The translations under genes and the position numbers were made by a program. A stretch of 64,000 nucleotides of DNA, taken from contig NC_091014.1 in assembly GCF_041296385.1 (NCBI RefSeq), positions 19,629,578 through 19,693,577 on the forward strand, read 5' to 3'. The notes below the pieces were generated by a model. The model was given only the letters and a program-made list of their open reading frames with translations, did no database searches and had not been told where the DNA came from. This document shows, one piece after another, positions 49,351 through 60,333 of this stretch (position 1 is the first letter of the stretch; each line of letters starts with the position of its first letter). The stretch is from Aphelocoma coerulescens (Eukaryota; Chordata; Aves; Passeriformes; Corvidae).

Positions 49351-49655
49351 TGCAATGGGTTGACCTTGAATGGTGGTCAGACACCCACTCATCCACTCTC
49401 TTATTTCCCTCTGCAACAGGACAAGAGGAGAGAATAGGATGAAAAGCTTGTGGGTCAAGGTAAGGACAGGAAGATCAGTTGGTGGTTATCATCATGGACA
49501 AAATGAAATCAACCTGGGGAAAATTAATTTAATTTAGTCCAAATTAAAATAGGTTTGGATAGTCAGAAACAAAAGCAAAGTGAAACAACTTCCTCCCACC
49601 TCCCCATATTTTCTCAGGCATTGCTTCTTCATTGTTGACTTCTCTTAGAGGAGAA
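49351..49655 (-). mobile_element. Endogenous retrovirus LTR, 3' part
   Basis: The plus strand begins TGCAATGGGTTGACCTTGAA and contains CTTGTGGGTCAAGGTAAGGA, AATCAACCTGGGGAAAATTA and AACTTCCTCCCACCTCCCC. Its reverse complement aligns in order with the 3' part of the LTR at 59881-60333 (TTGAGTTTGTTTTGCCCATG, CTCATGAGCCTTTTATTATA, CAGCTGAGGAAGGGAGTGAC, AGGTCAATGCACCACA). It is therefore a second, more diverged member of the same avian LTR family. The 5' part of the LTR is missing or unrecognisable beyond about 49655, and no viral coding sequence is present. Confidence 0.75.
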
Positions 49656-51310
49656 GAAGCTAAATCACTTCTTGTCTCCTCTCTTCTTGTGTCTTGTCAG
49701 CTGTAGACTGTCCAAGAGAGAGGATCTTAATTCATGGCTATCTATTCAGCATAGTGCTCTCTAGCCTCACTTGGGTTTCCTTCAGCCGTGTTTACCACAA
49801 CAGAGGTATCCTTTGCACAGTCTTTTCTGCTGGAAAATATGTTCTTCCTCATAAATCTATGTTTATTTCAACTGAGAAACAGAGAACCATGTAATCTTTC
49901 AGCTGCAGATGACAGAAAATCAGATGCTGAGTTTTAGCTACAAAGAAGGCTGATACTGAAGCTAAGCATTTTGGATATGGTATGTGAATAAATATTTCAT
50001 ATTCTAATGCTTAAGACAGTCACTAAGAACCGTCTTACTAGTATTTTCTAATTCTGAATTATTTTCAAATAAATGCATTTTGATTTTTCTTTAAAATTAT
50101 TCATGAAAATGTTGTATATGATTATCCTTAATTATTCTATTATTTATTTGAATTTTTCTTATTCATTGATATCTATTAATTAGAAGGGTTTTATTCCCTT
50201 AATAGATGTTTCAAGGTGTAAAATTTATTTCCCACTTCAGCCAAAATTTTTCTTATTAACTATAGAATTGATTCTAATTTCAGTGTCTCAGCATCTGTTT
50301 TTTCTGACAATATGCTTCAAAAGCTTTCAAGTATACAAAAATTTTTAGAAAGAAGTATAAAGTTAGGTGGGTAAATAAATGGAACTGTGATTGAGGATTT
50401 TCTCAGCTGTAGTCAAATCTGTGGCAATAAATGATGTGTAAAAAATCTAGTCATTATTCCCTTGAATAAACAGGAACACCTGTTCTTATAAACAAAGAAA
50501 ATCAAGCTATTTTTAGTAGTTGCATTTATTTATCTTTTACTACTGGGCTATGCCACTTCCTAGAATTTGAGTCTCACAATCATATTGTATACTTTTTTTA
50601 AGGGTTTCCATTTATTTTCGAGTTTCATATAAACTCTGTCCAGGAATGCTTTTTTGACGCTTCAGTTGTTCTTTCCAAAGATATAACAAAGCTGCAGAAG
50701 AGGAATTATTAAAAAAAACCCCAAACCAACCAAAAAAATTTTAAAAAACCCCACAACCCACAAATTCCCAAACCTCAACAGTTATTTGGGAGAATATTTA
50801 TTTCTGAGCTGTACCCACTATGGGTACTATGGCAAAATGCACCATCTTATTTACTCAAAGTTAAGATGACATCCAGGTGAAAGCTGTAATATGGAATATA
50901 TTTCGTGTGTCTTAGCTTCCTATCTTGATAATAAATAGATTATTAAAAATGTCACTTCAAAAAGAATTTGTTTCTCTAGCCTTTTTCTGTGGCCACTAAA
51001 AAAGCTGCGTAATTTCTCTTTTCTAGACTGAAGGACATACACCTTAAACTTTGCATTCTGGTGAAACAACCTGACAGAAAAAATAGCAAAGAGCCCTCTG
51101 TCTTATGCCCAACATTCCATATTTGCAGTGAATCTTTTTTGGAAGGTTTTAAGCTCCTCTTTTTTCCTGGTGCTGAAACAGGGACCTGCCTCACAGCACC
51201 ACTCTTGTCTGAGATGGGGAGGGATATAAGTTATGAAATAAACCCAAGATGCACAAGGTGGAACAACATGGCCCACATGCCCATGAAAATACACCCTAGA
51301 CACAAAAAAA
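49656..51310. other. No gene recognised; AT-rich
   Basis: Very AT-rich, especially 49970-50420. An A/C-rich low-complexity patch lies at 50709-50762. Frames reach 84 codons (51061-51315), with nothing recognised. Confidence 0.45.
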
Positions 51311-51498
51311 TGTAAGTTGGCAAGGACCTCTGGAAGTTGTCTGGTCTAACTTTGAAAGACAGAAGGGCGAACATCAAAACTAGACCAGATTGCATGGAGA
51401 TTTGTCCAACCAGTTCCTTCAACTTCTCATTGTACACCATGCTCTCTCCCTCTAGCTGTCTTGGTAAACCTCTGCTGTGCTCTTTTCAGTTTATCCAT
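51311..51498 (-). mobile_element. Old CR1 LINE fragment
   Basis: The plus strand TAAGTTGGCAAGGACCTCTG, GAAGTTGTCTGGTCTAAC, CATCAAAACTAGACCAGATT and TCTGCTGTGCTCTTTTCAGT follows the reverse complement of a CR1 3' region (GGTTGGAAGGGACCTCTGGAGGTCATCTAGTCCAAC, CATCAAAGTTAGACCAGGTTG, CTCTGCTGGACTCTCTCCAGTTTATC). The middle is deleted. It has diverged more than the CR1 copy at 46988. Confidence 0.68.
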
Positions 51499-52000
51499 AA
51501 CTCTCTTCTACTAATACAATGATTTAAGAAGTTATCAAGTAAGATGCCATACACAGCATACATAATTCTCCCTATTCCAAAAACATATGCATAGCTGTTT
51601 GCTTTTCAGTTATCCTTCATGCACTGCTCTCTCAGATGTAAGCAATTCTGGTTGAAAGTAATCATTATGGAAAATTACCTTTCACATTTCATATGAGCAG
51701 ATATAAGTGTTTACTTTGTGCCCTGCATTTTGTGCCCTTTAGGTGTTATATAATTTGACATTCACACAGATACAAATATTATGTTTTCACAGACAAGCTC
51801 TTGGTGGGAAGGTAGGCCAGGATGACAAAATGTATGCCCCAATACATGGAAAACAGTTTCAGTGTGATCGGGCAGCAGAGGCTGCTATTCTTGTACATGG
51901 ATTAGTATTCAAAGGGTCTGTGTACGATGCACTTGGGCAGTTTTGTCTTGATATTTTGTTATTACCCCTTCTGTGAATCCTAAATAAATACTTTTTCTGT
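51499..52000. other. No gene recognised
   Basis: A 77-codon plus frame (51743-51976) follows an acceptor-like TATGTTTTCACAG at 51780-51792, with a donor-like AAG/GTAGGC 19 bp later. I find no protein similarity. Confidence 0.4.
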
Positions 52001-52553
52001 TGTGATGGTTTTGGTTGGGGTAGAATTAATTTTCTTCATAGTAGCTATGGGGCTTTATTTTGGATTTGTGCTGAGAACAGGGGTGATACCACTGGGATAT
52101 TTTTGCTGTAGCCGAGCAGAGCTTACACAGAGCCAAGGCCTTTTCTGCTTCTTATATTGCCCTACCAGTGAATAGTCTGGGGGTGCACAAGAATTTGAGA
52201 GGGCAGCTGACCCCAACTGACCCAAGAGATATATCCAGACCATGTGACTTCATGCTCATTTTATAAAGCTGAGGGAAGAAGGGACAAGGACATTCAGAGT
52301 GATGGTGTTTGTCTTCACAAGTAGCTGTTACACGTGATAGAGCCTTGCTTTCCTGGGGATGGCTGAACACCTGTCTTCCCAATGGGAAGTGGTGAATGAA
52401 GTCCTTGTTTTTCTTTATCTACTAAACTGTCTTTATCTCAACCCACAAGTCCTCTCATATTAAACTCTTCTGATTCTCTCTCACATTCCATACAGGGGGA
52501 GTGAGCAAATGTCTACTTGATGCTTCATTGCTGGCTGAAGTCAAAGCACGACA
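52001..52553 (+). mobile_element. Solo LTR of an avian endogenous retrovirus
   Basis: A complete 553-bp LTR, starting TGTGATGGTTTTGGTTGGGG and ending GTCAAAGCACGACA, so with the expected TG...CA ends. Blocks such as CAAGGCCTTTTCTGCTTCTT, GGGGATGGCTGAACACCTGT and CTGTCTTTATCTCAACCCAC are typical of a very common bird LTR family that I take to be of the ERV-L type. A TATA box (TTATAAAG, 52261-52268) would mark the U3/R region; the usual ATTAAA poly(A) signal reads ACTAAA at 52431. The 5 bases before (TCTGT) and after (TCTAT) match at four of five positions and look like the 5-bp target duplication. No internal viral genes remain, so it arose by recombination between two LTRs. Confidence 0.9.
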
Positions 52554-52849
52554 TCTATATAGCCAGTGCCTTAGTTTATCAGGCACAGGATAACACAATT
52601 TCTCATCTCTGATTCCACTGGGACACTCACAGAGTCTGGTATATTTTTGCACTGAGCTGAATCATCTCTCTGCTACACATCCCCAAATCAGCTGTTAAAC
52701 AAATCTTTCTCGTACAGCAGTAGATGAGAAATATCCAGGAAGACTTACTAAAGAACCTGAAAGATTCAAGTCAAAGCATGGCAATAACACTGCACTTCCA
52801 CCGTGTTGTGTTCAGGCTCAAACCTCAGCTCTTGGTTGAAGGGCAGGGT
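52554..52849. other. No gene recognised
   Basis: Spacer between the solo LTR and the CpG-dense segment. No repeat or convincing frame is seen, apart from chance minus-strand frames that overlap its end. Confidence 0.4.
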
Positions 52850-53295
52850 TTTAATCCACCGGGCTGTCAGAGGGTGGCAATGTAGGAACACAAAATAAGC
52901 CCAGGGCCAATTAGCGGTAGCTGCTCCAGGCCGGGAGCAGGCGGCTTTCCCGACACTGCCACAGTCATCCCTTTGTTTGCCACCGTCACACGAGGATTTC
53001 TGCGAACGCCACGCAAAACCAGACAGGGTGGTCCCAAGGAAACACTGCGCTTCATCTGGGGCTGCTTCGCATGCAGAAACCCGTCCAGACACATGAACAC
53101 GCTCCTTTTAGGCACAGATCAGCCGTGCCTTGAGCCAGTCTGAATTCCTTCCAGGCATGCCCGAGGAAATGGAGCAGGCAGTCCCGTGATGCGCTGCCGG
53201 AGCCCCTCGGCTGCCATCCCGCTCTGCATCCCTCAGAGCCTGAAGCGCTCCTTTATGGCTCTGCCTCTCTACGGAGACGTGCAGGACTTGCAAGG
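52850..53295. promoter_or_regulatory. CpG-dense segment, candidate promoter
   Basis: About 450 bp with roughly 25-30 CpG sites by eye (for example CCGGGCTG, GCGAACGCCACGC, GATGCGCTGCCGGAGCCCCTCGGC), in a window where CpG is otherwise rare. Such islands usually mark promoters or unmethylated regulatory DNA. Overlapping chance frames occur on both strands (minus 52766-53092, 52867-53115 and 53108-53293; plus 53186-53383), a normal side effect of high GC. A donor-like CAAG/GTAGAT occurs at about 53292-53294 on the plus strand, so it could be the first exon of a non-coding RNA. No family is recognised, and it may instead be a CpG-rich repeat unknown to me. Confidence 0.4.
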
Positions 53296-53314
53296 TAGAT
53301 GTCTATTACAACAA

Positions 53315-53355
53315 AACAAGACAGAAACTGAGAACAAGACAGAAACTGAGAACAA
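53315..53355. repeat. 18-bp tandem repeat, 2.3 copies
   Basis: AACAAGACAGAAACTGAG occurs twice without change (53315-53332, 53333-53350), followed by the first five bases of a third. It lies just downstream of the CpG-dense segment. Confidence 0.9.
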
Positions 53356-54447
53356 AAACCAGAGTGCTGGTGACTCCTTTTAATGTCACCCTTTCTTCCT
53401 TTGCTCATAACTAAACACCTCTCTCTCCTTTAACTACCTGTGCAGTCATGTGTGGTCCCGGTGCTCCCAACCTCCAGCTGTTCCCAGACAGTGGCTTCCT
53501 TGCTGTTACTGGGCTTAGGTACCTTCTTACTTATTTCCAACAAAACGTTCCCGTGGTGGGCAGCTCAGGTGACAAGAAATGAAATACTCTGCTTTGTGCT
53601 AATTTGGCTGGAAGGATTAAACTACATCTTACTTTACCATGACAAGGAATACCAACGAAAATAAGTTCTTTCTGTTGTCCATTACTACAGGTGTACAAGG
53701 TATTAACACTGTGCAGGCTGGACAGCAAAATCTGCCATTTGCCCCAGTAAATAATTGTTAGGTTTGCCTTTCAAAGTAAAAATGATCTTTCCTTGTCCTG
53801 ACTTCTGGTGGTAGGATTTGTACTAGTAGATGCTGCTGAGGTACTGGGGTGGCTGAGGGGAACAATGGCAGGGAGCACCTGTAGGGCTGGAATAGGTTTT
53901 CTGTCAGATCCCTGTGACCTGGTGCAGGGCAGAGGGAGGAGGCTTTTTCACAGAGAGCACTTCTTCTCACTGAAGCAAAAGAAGTGTTCACTTATGTTTT
54001 TGGAGTACCTGTAATTTTGTAAAAATATTTGTTTCACACCTGTAGCATTATGACTGCTATTCTTCTCCCTCGAGGGCTGAAGTTTGGTGCCTAGTGAGAT
54101 GAGTCATTATTCATTTTAGTATCTCTTTTGGTGGATAAGAAAAATTTTGTTGACAAAGTGCTACAGGACCTTCTTTTGAACAAGTTCTATCCTTCCTGCA
54201 CTTGCAGAAGAGCTTAACTTGCAAGAGGAATAGGTCTAGTCCCATTTTGACCATAGTATATTATCTTTTATTTTTGAATAGTATATGTTGGACAAAAAAG
54301 ATGCAAATATAAAGGGAATTTTTCACAAAATCTTTCAATAAATTCATATATTAAAATGTATTCCTTCCTCAGTCATTTTACTGTTGTCATTCCATGTGCC
54401 ACATCTAATTTGTAGGGTGAGATCTCTTGGAACAGTGACTCATCTTT
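53356..54447. other. No gene or repeat recognised
   Basis: Frames of at most 77 codons on either strand. Moderately GC-rich at 53830-53960. Confidence 0.4.
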
Positions 54448-54500
54448 TCTTTATAAAGCACCATGCACGCGGAACTGTATTAATAAAGGAATAATGATGG
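54448..54500 (+). mobile_element. L2-like LINE 3'-tail relic
   Basis: TTTATAAAGCACCATGCACG, CGGAACTGTATTAATAAAGG and AATAATGATG resemble the tail of L2/CR1-L3-type elements (AAAGCGCCATGTACACT ... GCTATATAAATAATAA). Only about 50 bp, diverged. Confidence 0.4.
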
Positions 54501-55544
54501 GATCTGCTCATCTCTTAGGGACTGGAGCAGAGATAACTGATTCTGTGTCAGATGCCAATAAGGTTGCAGTATAGTTCATGTGGTATCTTGGATAAGGCTG
54601 GGGACTGATAATGCCAGGACTATAAAGTACAGACGCCCACAGATGAGGACTCAAAGCAATTGGGTCTTAAAATAGAAATCAAGGGTCAGGACCCCAAAGA
54701 AAATGCACCATGAATGCAAGCAATTTGGATTATATTCAGCTGAGATTGTCAATATGACTGGCAAGCAACCATGGCCTAAAACATGGTAGATCTCGTGCGA
54801 TAATGCAATAGTGCTATTCCACTGAGTAAGGAGAGCATATAAAAACAGTTATCTGTCAAAGAAATTAATGTCATTCCTGAATGTGGAAATTAATTTCTTT
54901 GCTACTGAGAGATCATTCTACATAAATAGTTAACCTTGGATAAAATGTGGTGAGTTTGCAATTCTTATTTCCTGAAACTCCTGCTGATTATCTGAGGCAT
55001 GAAGTTATAAATTTATTGAGAAGGCTGTGGGAATGACACAGTCTGGTGCTTCTCAACAATAAAACAGAATTTGAATACTAACTGTAAGCTGCTTAAACCA
55101 CAGTCTCTTACATACACACTACTACAGTATGGTGCTATTGGCATAGTATGTCAGTACTTAATGTTTGAAGCAATAAGTACAGAGTGCTTTTAAATAATTG
55201 ATTTAGACAGATTCCAGACAAACTAGTTCACACATTTTCTTTCTTGAACAATATAATCCTTAGCAGATGCTCATAATTAGGGATACAGATATTAGAAAAA
55301 TACAGTAAAATGCTTATATTCATTCTCAGATCTATCATATTTACATAATTATCTGCTTTAGTTTAGGGTGAGCTTGACAAACTTAACCATTTCTTTAGTT
55401 AATATCAGGTATTTATAGCTTAAGCAAAATAGAAAATGACAGGAGAGTGGACAAGCTGTTTATATCAGCTAAAGAAATAATTATCAGATTATTCATGGCA
55501 CTGTAAAGAGTAGGAATGATAAGCAGCCCAGCCGTTGTAATGTG
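54501..55544. other. No gene recognised; possible conserved non-coding stretch
   Basis: AT-rich DNA with no frame of note. The part at 55380-55544 has a dense mix of TAATTA, GATAA-type and TTAGC words, of the sort seen in developmental enhancers. Conservation cannot be judged from one sequence. Confidence 0.35.
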
Positions 55545-55620
55545 ATTAGCTAATGTTAGTTAAGCATTGTGGAGACAGAAAGAACTCTACAAAGGTTAAG
55601 CATTATTATTATCACTGTTA
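55545..55620 (+). mobile_element. MIR/L2 3'-end relic
   Basis: GTTAAGCATTGTGGAGACAG, AAAGAACTCTACAAAGGTTA and AGCATTATTATTATCACTG resemble the end of MIR/L2-type elements (GTGCTCTACAAATGTTAAG TATTATTATTATTA). It is the tail only. Confidence 0.45.
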
Positions 55621-58048
55621 ATTCAAAGTGATGGAAGGCACAGTGAAACCTCTTACCATGTGCTGTGTAAAGCTTGCAGAAACTGAAATTTAGAACTGAG
55701 GGATGGGATAAAGAGCATTAGCATCTGGTGAGCTCTTTCTGCTTGTTCCTTGCTGAGGTCTGAGTAGCTGATCATTTGAAAAGAGACCTCACAGAGAGTG
55801 ACAAAGACACAGAATCCATCACAGTAGGAGGGATCGATGTGGGTCAAACTATGTGCCAGACTGACTCCCTACAGCTACCCTGGGGGCTGTCAAGTCCTAT
55901 ACAAGGAGCAGGAACCCTGATAGCTGCAGGTTGCCACTCACAGCACTCTTTGGTCCTGGTAGGCCTTTGGACATAATGCATATGGGCATAACCATCCTGG
56001 AAACATTAACTTTCTTTGGCTGCAGCCTTGTACTTCTGAGCACCTCTGCATTTATGTCAGAGATTGTTGCCTTAGGCAAGATTTCTTGTATGTATTGCAT
56101 AAAACAAAGGTGCTTCCCTATGATGGTTTGTTCCACCATATTTTTTTTTATGTAGAACAAGGCAAAAATAAGCATTTTTTTAATCCTAAAGGAAATTCTG
56201 GTGTTCTAAAAGCTGGTGTTCCAGCTTGGAAACTTAAAGTGCCACAAACTGTTGCTATACTAAGTACTAATTCTAATACTAATATTACTAATTAATCAAT
56301 TCATATTATTGATTTTATATTTTTCTGTTCAGTTTTAAAAATAAAATTTAAATAAAATTATTTGACATATATGACTATAGGAAAAACACATACTTTGATA
56401 GAAATTAATTCTGTCAAGTACTTAATCTTGTTCTTCCATGCTAAATGTCTCTCTGGTGAACAGCATTGGACAAAGGTCCAGTCTTTCAGAAAAACCTAGT
56501 TAGAAATCAATGTTGATGAATGAAGACACAGTTAGGAATCAGAGTTGATTTTAAAACATGAATGCAAGGTCAGATGAAAATGCTTCCTGATCAGTTTCTA
56601 TATTTCTATTTCTGATCTTCTATATTTTAACGTTTCTGAGATGTATTTTCAAAGAACATGCAGATGCCTGGTCCATCTGGGATGGGAAGCTACATTCGCT
56701 CTTCAGACTTATTGCAATACCTGTGCTAAACGGGACATCAATAGTGTTTTGCAGATTCACTAACTAGAGAAATTGTCCATCCCAAAGTCTTGAAAATCTG
56801 GCATACTGGGCAGGAGAAGGAAAGAGATGAAGTCACAGAGGGAGGAGAAAGCAATAAAAAGAGGACTGTTAGAAATCTGATTTACCATGTGATATTTGGA
56901 GCCTGTTCCAGCTATTGGTGAGTCTTACCAGTGGCTTCAGAGCTTTTGGTTCATTGAGAGCTGACATTCAGAATAACAGTATTATAATGGCTCTTAAAAG
57001 ATCTCTGAGAGAAAATCTGAAGTGATTCAGAGCATGATTCACTTATATTGATAGCAAAACATTAGCAGTAGCTAAACATGACAGATACAGTGTGTACAGA
57101 GACAGCCAAGCCAAGTCTAAATTGGAGTTCTGAGCATGCATTTGTGATTTAGTCATCGAAATAACAGGATAACAGGCTATGGACTGTGATAAGCCAGTAT
57201 TAAATAAAGAGCTTTGCATTATCTCCACTGTGCATATTCCCAAATGTACAAAATGTTTGTCCTTTAAAAATTAACTGTTGTCAGTTTTGGGGTGTGATTC
57301 AGACTAATATTTAAAAGATTATCTCTGTCATTATTTTCCAGCTAATTTGTATTATGGGAACTGAATTTAATTTAACTTGAGCTTCCTCTGTGTTACAGAG
57401 TTTGGCATGCATACTTTTGCTGATTCATCACCTGCGGTAACAAAATTGAGCTGCAAGAGCACCACGGGTCAAAGAGTCTGTACCAGCACTGCGTGTCCTC
57501 ACAATTTGCACATTTGCTGGTAAAAGACCACACAGGTCTTTTGTCACCTTTTGATGCAGTGCACTATGGGATGTCAAGTAATTTATCACAAGAAAAGCAG
57601 TTCACACCACAGGCACAGTGGGTAGAACTTTCAGTTTTTCTACGTGGTACAAATAAGGAATTTAGAACATAAAACATGGGGGAAATGGACAATCTCCTTC
57701 CCAGTGTGTCATTCTGACACATTCTGTTCTCTTATGTTTGTCACATCTGCGAGTCTGAGTGTCCCTAGTCTCTGGTGGTACCTGTGTCAATGGACATGCT
57801 ACTAGCTTGGATTTCAAAGAGCTACCCAGTAAGACAATATCCATCCTGGTGGTGAACCATGCCATCAATTTTTAGTTACGTCCTGGCCTGCCGAAATAAT
57901 GAAACTTATGGAGGAGGAATTGCCTGGCAAGGAAGAGAAGGGGTGCTGCAGCAAAGATCTTGAAATAATTCGTGAAGCCGTTCATTTACCACTTGAACTT
58001 TTTGAACTGATTTAGCTCATCTGAAGAAATTTCCATGTATTTGTGGAT
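55621..58048. other. About 2.4 kb without a recognised gene
   Basis: AT-rich, including 56260-56370 with very low complexity (TACTAAT and AAATAAAATT words). The longest frame is 92 codons (55897-56175, minus). No repeats recognised. Confidence 0.45.
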
Positions 58049-58303
58049 CTAAAGCAAACAACAGAAGTTGCAAAATCTTCCCGTATGAAAGGCAACTTTT
58101 CCAAGTACAGACAAAAAGATAAGAAGAACGCTGACAGTGAGCCCCAGGAAAATTCCCATTGCAGACTCTGTAACTTTGGACAGTGTTTGAAGGGGTGGTT
58201 TTGGTAGGGAGAAAGCAGGAGAACAGCAGGGTCCTAAGTGGCAGTGGGACAGTGGGGGGTGGAAGAATTGCCCACCAGCTTTGGAAGCCCAACATCGGAC
58301 CAT
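58049..58303 (-). CDS. Candidate ORF with one membrane-like segment
   Basis: An 84-codon minus frame whose residues 50-67 (GIFLGLTVSVLLIFLSVL) form an uncharged stretch of membrane-spanning length, preceded by KVTES and followed by GK. That layout resembles the transmembrane exon of a type I receptor, with a proline/cysteine-rich stretch before it. The frame overlaps another minus frame of 123 codons (58017-58388). No family is recognised, no clear splice acceptor is seen, and a single hydrophobic run is easily produced by chance from T-rich DNA. Confidence 0.12.
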   Translation of the reverse strand: MVRCWASKAGGQFFHPPLSHCHLGPCCSPAFSLPKPPLQTLSKVTESAMGIFLGLTVSVLLIFLSVLGKVAFHTGRFCNFCCLL

Positions 58304-59880
58304 AACCAGAGTTTACTGTGATGTTGGATAGTGCTGGAGTGCATTTCCAGTAAAGTATCAAGAACACATTATTCCTGAAGCTGAACACAGGGACCCTGGT
58401 ATTTTGGGAAGCCCAGGTTAAGTTTCTTGCATATTTAGATAGACATGACCATTTTGGGAATTCTACTGGAAGAGATTTATTTCTTAATTATAAATTATAT
58501 AAAAGTGTTCAAAAATACTATGAATCTTGAGAATCTAGACAAATAAAAATATTGTATGGAATGAAAGAGGTTGAAGTGGGTTATTAAAACACAATATCCA
58601 ATCTGTTGTTAAGATATAGACAGGCCCTTCATTGATCATATGTTGCCTTTTCTTTACAGGACCGTCCATCTATCCCAGGATGCAAATAGATCTTTGCATC
58701 ATCTCTTCCACTGAAAGCTTTACAAGGTCACAAGAGAGATAATCAGTGGGAGCATATATTTCTGATTTACCTTGTATTTTTTATTAATACTATTAAGTTG
58801 CTATTGAAAAATGAGGTGAAGACCACTCTGCTTATAAGATGAACTTGCTAATAAACATCTGGCATGGCATGTTAAACAAGCATGCTTCTTTACAGTGTAG
58901 TGGGGAGCTTGGGAAGGCACTCAGGACCCTCAAAAGGAGCCACATGTATACCAATAAAATGATAAATTCTGTTGTTCTTAGACTCTGCAGCCAGAGTAAA
59001 CAGAATACATAGCAATGTATAACTTCTGAAAATAAACATCTCCATCCAATCTACCTGCTGGAAAGGCCACCCTCATGCCAGGGGACCCTACTGTTAGGTA
59101 GACGTGCCATCCCAGGGACTATACTGGTAGCATAGCAAGATGCAGAGGAGCAAGTTCCTGTGCTTGGAACGACTCTTTAAACTGTTTACTCCACCAGAGA
59201 TACTATCAAAGAGTACAGAAACCTCTGAAGGTTATTTCCATTGCTATTTCCTCAGGGTAGCTAGGGCAGGATGATTTTGGGTCCAAACACTCATCCTTCT
59301 TTGTTGCTCTGTGAGAGTGGGTCAAGTTCCCCTCCTCATATAAAGTTTTTGTCCTAAATCTTTTTCTCTTCTGTGGTCTTTCTCTGTTGTTTTTGTACTG
59401 TGCTCTCAGTAAAAAGAGCCCCTCTGATACAAAAGACAGCTTCTCTGTTCTTTGGTTTGGGGATTTTCCTTTTGTGTGTGTGTGTACTTCCCCAGAGATA
59501 AACAGGTTTTCCATTGGGCATTCTCTTTAGTTCAAGCACTATTCATCCACTGCTAATGACATTTTTGTTTGTGCTGTAACATTTTCCAAAAGGGTGGGGA
59601 GAGGTGCTGGAAAATCTTCTGATGGCTAGCTGTGTATTTAAGTGTTTAACAACACAGCAATTTCATAAAAAGGATTGGGATTATTTACATTACCTAACAG
59701 AAAAATTCCCCAAAACACCAGGCTACACTCACATGGCCTAATCCTGGCTTAAAGAGCAGCTCTGCACTTTCTGTTCACCAAGAGGTTCTTTCATTGTTTA
59801 ATTTGAAGATTTTAGCTATCTTATTTTAAATAAATACGTTCAAGTGGCAATTCACGGGGAAATATTGAGCCAGTACATCC
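58304..59880. other. No gene or repeat recognised
   Basis: A short (GT)6 microsatellite lies at 59473-59485. Frames reach 102 codons (59206-59514, minus) with no domain. Confidence 0.45.
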
Positions 59881-60333
59881 TGGGTTTGCCAGGTTCTGGT
59901 GGCAGGGGGCCTACAGGGGCAGATTCTGATAGAAGATTCCTGAAGCTTCCCATTTGTCCGATGGGGTCAATGTCAGCCAGAAACAAGACAGACCCGCTGC
60001 TGGCCAAAGCTGAGCCTTTCCACTGGCAGGAAGGAGGTAGAGAAATTGGGAATGAAGTTGAGCTCAGGAAGAAGGGAGGCATGGAGGAAGGTGTTTTAAG
60101 ATTTATTTTTTGTTCTTATTATATCGCTCTGGTTTGTTTGCTAATAAATTAAGCTAATTTTTCCAAGTTGAGTTTGTTTTGCCCATGACAGTAACTGGTG
60201 AGGGATCTCTCGTTGTTCTCATTTCTACTCATGAGCCTTTTATTATATTTTCTCTCCTCTGTCCAGCTGAGGAAGGGAGTGACACAGTGGTTTTGGTGGG
60301 CACCTGGCATCTAGTCTAGGTCAATGCACCACA
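59881..60333 (+). mobile_element. Solo LTR of an avian endogenous retrovirus, internally deleted
   Basis: Starts TGGGTTTGCCAGGTTCTGGT and ends TAGTCTAGGTCAATGCACCACA. The first 130 bp (GGCAGGGGGCCTACAGGGGC, GAAGCTTCCCATTTGTCCGA, GACCCGCTGCTGGCCAAAGC) match the 5' part of an avian LTR family. Then, near 60010, the sequence jumps to the later part (GGAGGTAGAGAAATTGGGAA, GGTGTTTTAAGATTTATT, TTGAGTTTGTTTTGCCCATG, CAGCTGAGGAAGGGAGTGAC). The middle, where the TATA region and a repeated GC-rich block normally lie, is missing. No clear target duplication flanks it. The partial LTR at 49351-49655 is a reverse-strand relative. The 102-codon frame 59844-60152 is a by-product. Confidence 0.82.

Noticed and set aside
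53186..53383. 65-codon plus frame in the CpG-dense segment
   Set aside because: High GC removes stops by itself. The frame ends in the translated tandem repeat and shows no domain.
59844..60152. 102-codon plus frame
   Set aside because: It lies almost wholly inside the solo LTR at 59881-60333 and has no LTR-internal gene to belong to.
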